Origin: Actinomycetes bacterium
Lineage (GTDB): Bacteria; Actinomycetota; Actinomycetes; Actinomycetales; Microbacteriaceae
Direction: 5' to 3'
Assembly: GCA_023390155.1 (NCBI GenBank)
Contig: JAEWDJ010000218.1
Location: 1 to 20,209, forward strand
DNA: 20,209 nucleotides
The notes under the pieces were generated by a model. The model ran no database searches, was not told the DNA's origin, and was given only the letters and a program-made list of their open reading frames with translations. The position numbers were made by a program, and so were the translations under genes. Below are positions 18,368 through 20,209 of this stretch, one piece after another. Every line of letters begins with the position of its first letter. Positions within the stretch are counted from its first letter, which is position 1.

Positions 18368-18823
18368 ATGGACCTCTACCGTGAGCGGCTCTGGGCGACC
18401 CCCTGGCTCTTCATCTCGACCCTGCTCGTCATCCCCGCCGTCATGCTCGTCTTCGCGCCGATCAACTTCACGGTGGGCGTCGTCCTGGCCATCGTCTTCT
18501 ACGCGGCGATCGCGGTCGCGCTCCTCGTCTCCGCGCCGACCGTGCGGGTGACGGAGCAGGAGCTGATCGCCGGCCGGGCGAGCATCCCCCTCGCGCTCAC
18601 GGGCGCTCCCCTGGCCTTCACCGGGGACGCCGCGACCCTCGAGCGCGGCCAGCGGCTCGACGCGCGCGCCTGGCTCCTCATCCGCGGCTGGATCAAGCCC
18701 GTGGTCAAGGTTCCGGTGGCGGATGCGAACGACCCGACTCCGTACTGGCTCCTCTCAACAAGAAACCCGGACCGACTGGTCCGGGTTCTCGAGGAGGCCC
18801 GTCAGCGTTCCGCGGAACGCTGA
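18368..18823 (+). CDS. DUF3093 membrane protein
   Basis: A 151-residue actinobacterial protein of the DUF3093 family, function unknown to me. Residues 5-55 hold two adjacent transmembrane helices (WLFISTLLVIPAVMLVFAPI and VGVVLAIVFYAAIAVALLVS). A small soluble domain follows, with TVRVTEQELIAGRASIPL, then the family-like DARAWLLIRGWIKPVVKVPV and PYWLLSTRNPDRLV. ATG at 18368 is the first start after the divergent dut promoter and has no ribosome binding site. Codon use changes sharply near the end: TCA-ACA-AGA at 18755-18763, codons otherwise rare in this genome, coincide with a terminator read from the opposite strand. The last codons form part of a second palindrome. The gene converges on DUF4193, with 22 nt between stops. 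Confidence 0.85.
   Translation: MDLYRERLWATPWLFISTLLVIPAVMLVFAPINFTVGVVLAIVFYAAIAVALLVSAPTVRVTEQELIAGRASIPLALTGAPLAFTGDAATLERGQRLDARAWLLIRGWIKPVVKVPVADANDPTPYWLLSTRNPDRLVRVLEEARQRSAER
18755..18787 (-). terminator. Intrinsic terminator for DUF4193, inside the DUF3093 coding sequence
   Basis: On the - strand a perfect 10-bp stem AACCCGGACC / GGTCCGGGTT (18778-18787 with 18764-18773, loop of 4) is followed at once by TTCTTGTTGA (18754-18763), the only clear U-rich tail in the window. It lies about 60 nt downstream of the DUF4193 stop. On + it is read as codons of DUF3093. Confidence 0.75.
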
Positions 18824-18824
18824 C
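18801..18824. terminator. 24-bp perfect palindrome at the DUF3093 stop codon
   Basis: The half-site GTCAGCGTTCCG (18801-18812) is followed directly by its complement to 18824, and the TGA of DUF3093 (18821-18823) lies inside the right arm. Placed between convergent genes, it probably acts as a second bidirectional terminator or 3' mRNA stabiliser. There is no U-tract. Confidence 0.6.
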
Positions 18825-18845
18825 GTCAGCCGTGGGGCGCGTCGC

Positions 18846-19139
18846 TCAGGCGGCGCACTCCACGCAGATCGGTCCGAGCTTGCTCTCGTGATCGATCTGC
18901 GACCGGTGCTTCACCAGGAAGCAGCTCACGCAGGTGAACTCGTCCGCCTGCGGGGGCAGCACCACGACATCGAGGTCGAGGTCCGAGAGGTCGGCACCGG
19001 GGAGCTCGTAGCCACCGGGGTTGTCGGCGTCCTCGACGTCGACAACGCCGGACATCTTGTCCGGAACTCGCTCCTTGAGGGCCTCGATCGACTCGGAGTC
19101 GTCCTCGGTCTTCCGCGGTGCGTCGTAATCCGTTGCCAT
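18846..19139 (-). CDS. DUF4193 zinc-ribbon-like small protein
   Basis: A 97-residue acidic protein of the actinobacterial DUF4193 family, with no known function that I can name. The N-terminus MATDYDAPRKTEDDSES is characteristic and fixes the start at 19139; ATGs further upstream (19145, 19178) extend into the leader. The middle is Asp-rich (VVDVEDADNPGGYELPGADL). The C-terminus has two CxxC pairs, FTCVSC and PICVECAA, the pattern of a single zinc ribbon with a basic loop (LVKHRSQ) between. No membrane segment is seen. Such a small acidic zinc-ribbon protein could contact RNA polymerase or another protein, but this is inference. It is divergent from sepH and convergent with DUF3093, and has its own terminator. 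Confidence 0.87.
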   Translation of the reverse strand: MATDYDAPRKTEDDSESIEALKERVPDKMSGVVDVEDADNPGGYELPGADLSDLDLDVVVLPPQADEFTCVSCFLVKHRSQIDHESKLGPICVECAA

Positions 19140-19346
19140 GCCCATCCACTTCTCGTGCGTAACGGCCGATTCTCGCAATCGGCGGCGATAGTTTGCATCA
19201 ATCGCCGGGGAATAGCAAAACCACTCGGGAGCCTCTCAGCGATTGCGGAGGTATCAACTTCCGGCACGCCCGGCGTATTCCCCGAGACACCCCCGTTCTC
19301 GTGGCATCCTGACCCGGTACGCACGCGAGTTCGGAAGGCAATCCAC
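19140..19346. promoter_or_regulatory. Divergent DUF4193 / sepH intergenic region
   Basis: The longest gap in the window. On - strand a plausible DUF4193 promoter is TTGCTA (19213-19218), 17-bp spacer, CAAACT (19190-19195). An inverted repeat GGCGAT (19184-19189) / ATCGCC (19201-19206) brackets the -10. A leader hairpin GCCGATT / AATCGGC (19165-19171 with 19177-19183) follows. CGATTG occurs three times (CAATCG at 19176-19181 and 19199-19204; CGATTG at 19240-19245). For sepH only the ribosome binding site GGAAGG (19333-19338), 8 nt before ATG, is clear; I could not place its promoter. Confidence 0.45.
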
Positions 19347-20209
19347 ATGCAGGATTTGAAGGTCATCGGGGTCGAGAACGGTGCGATCGTCGCCGTCGGC
19401 GACGACGGTGAGCGATTCCGCATCGCCGTCGACGACGCCCTGCAGTCGAAGATCCGCCAGGTGCGGCAGCAGACCTCTGCGGAGGGGGTCAAGCTGTCGC
19501 CGCGCGAGGTCCAGGCGCACATCCGCTCCGGCATGTCCGCGGAGGACGTCGCCGCCGTCACGGGCGCCCCGCTGGAGTACGTGCAGCGGTTCGAGGGCCC
19601 CATCGTCGCCGAGCGCGAGCACATCGTCGCCAGCGCGCTCAGCGTGCCGGTCCGCACCGCGGTCGAGGTCGACCCGCTGGGCGAACCCGACACGTTCGGC
19701 TCCGTCATCCGCGACCGTCTCGCCTCCCTCGGCGTCTCGGGCGAGCGCTGGGCGAGCTGGAAGGACAGCGAGACCGGCTGGATCGTCAAGCTGGAGTTCA
19801 CCGCCGACGAGATCGACCACGACGCGCGCTGGTCGTACGACGCGCGCAAGCACGGCCTCTCCCCGCTCAACTCGGAGGCAACCACGCTCTCCCAGGCGGG
19901 CGAGCTGCGTGGCGGCGCCCTGATCCCGCGTCTGCGGGCGGTGCTGCCGGACGAGGGCGAGCCCGACACGTCGCGCTTCGACAGCGGCGCCTTCACCTTC
20001 CCCGAGCCGGTCGCCGACCTCCTCGGCCCCGAGATCACCACGCCCATCGAGCCGCTGACCGCGGGCCGCGCCGGCGTCGGCAACTCCATCGCCGTCTCCG
20101 CCATCAAGCGCGCCGACGACGAGACCCCGCGGGACCTGCACCAGACCGCCGACCTGCTGGAGGCGCTGCGCCGCCGCCGCGGCGAGCGGGAGGCCGCGAC
20201 CTACGACGA
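19347..20209 (+). CDS. sepH: Cell-division protein SepH (DUF3071), 3' end outside window
   Basis: The frame is open from ATG at 19347 to the window end (287 complete codons) with no stop, so the gene runs off the right edge. SepH is an actinobacterial division protein that stimulates FtsZ assembly at the septum, described in Streptomyces and mycobacteria. The N-terminal DUF3071 domain is clear: MQDLKVIGVENGAIVAVGDD opens it. A helix-turn-helix-like segment follows at about 51-82 (SPREVQAHIRSGMSAEDVAA, then TGAPLEYVQRFEGP), and after it AEREHIVASAL and a Trp-rich part, RWASWKDSETGWIVKLEF. From about residue 215 the chain becomes variable, as in the family's linker before its C-terminal segment. 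GGAAGG at 19333-19338 supports the start. The helix-turn-helix fold is reported to serve FtsZ binding rather than gene control. Confidence 0.92.
   Translation, partial: MQDLKVIGVENGAIVAVGDDGERFRIAVDDALQSKIRQVRQQTSAEGVKLSPREVQAHIRSGMSAEDVAAVTGAPLEYVQRFEGPIVAEREHIVASALSVPVRTAVEVDPLGEPDTFGSVIRDRLASLGVSGERWASWKDSETGWIVKLEFTADEIDHDARWSYDARKHGLSPLNSEATTLSQAGELRGGALIPRLRAVLPDEGEPDTSRFDSGAFTFPEPVADLLGPEITTPIEPLTAGRAGVGNSIAVSAIKRADDETPRDLHQTADLLEALRRRRGEREAATYD

Overview
The window looks like the chromosome of a high-GC actinobacterium, most likely a member of Microbacteriaceae (Leifsonia-like). The signs are very high GC, frequent GTG/TTG starts, the actinobacterial markers SepH, DUF3710, DUF3159, DUF3093 and DUF4193, an AcnA-type aconitase beside dxs, and several promoters whose -10 element lies only 6-7 nt before the start codon. 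The genus is inference. Genes are tightly packed, and the longest intergenic stretch is about 207 nt (19140-19346). I see no rRNA, tRNA, CRISPR array, insertion sequence or phage gene.

Layout. 1-436 is the 3' end of a ribonuclease D gene running in from the left. 509-3863 is a two-gene fatty-acid beta-oxidation unit on + (fadA thiolase, then fadB hydratase/dehydrogenase), closed by a strong bidirectional hairpin. 3918-9011 looks like an accessory sugar/redox segment: a TetR-type repressor divergent from a full-length GH2 beta-galactosidase, then, convergent to it, a two-gene operon of a MerR-type regulator and an aldo/keto reductase. That operon has a textbook MerR promoter (19-bp spacer filled by a perfect palindrome) and probably a leaderless mRNA. 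9022-13866 holds two core enzymes on -, dxs (isoprenoid precursors) and acn (TCA cycle), each with its own regulatory region; a 22-bp perfect palindrome lies upstream of acn.

14007-18329 is a compact - strand operon in the order dut, DUF3710, DUF3159 membrane protein, CtpE-like P-type ATPase, with gaps of 25 nt or less and one overlapping stop/start. dut is divergent from a DUF3093 membrane protein gene across 38 nt. DUF3093 converges on a small DUF4193 zinc-ribbon gene. The terminator for the latter appears to sit inside the DUF3093 reading frame, where it seems to have forced a run of rare codons. The window ends inside sepH, the FtsZ-activating division protein, divergent from DUF4193.

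As a whole: lipid and sugar catabolism feed the TCA cycle (fadAB, lacZ, acn), with housekeeping genes for isoprenoids, dUTP clearance, cation export and division. I found no convincing new defence or mobile system. The best leads are regulatory: the MerR promoter architecture, the cluster of leaderless starts, the terminator embedded in a coding sequence, and the unassigned operator upstream of acn.
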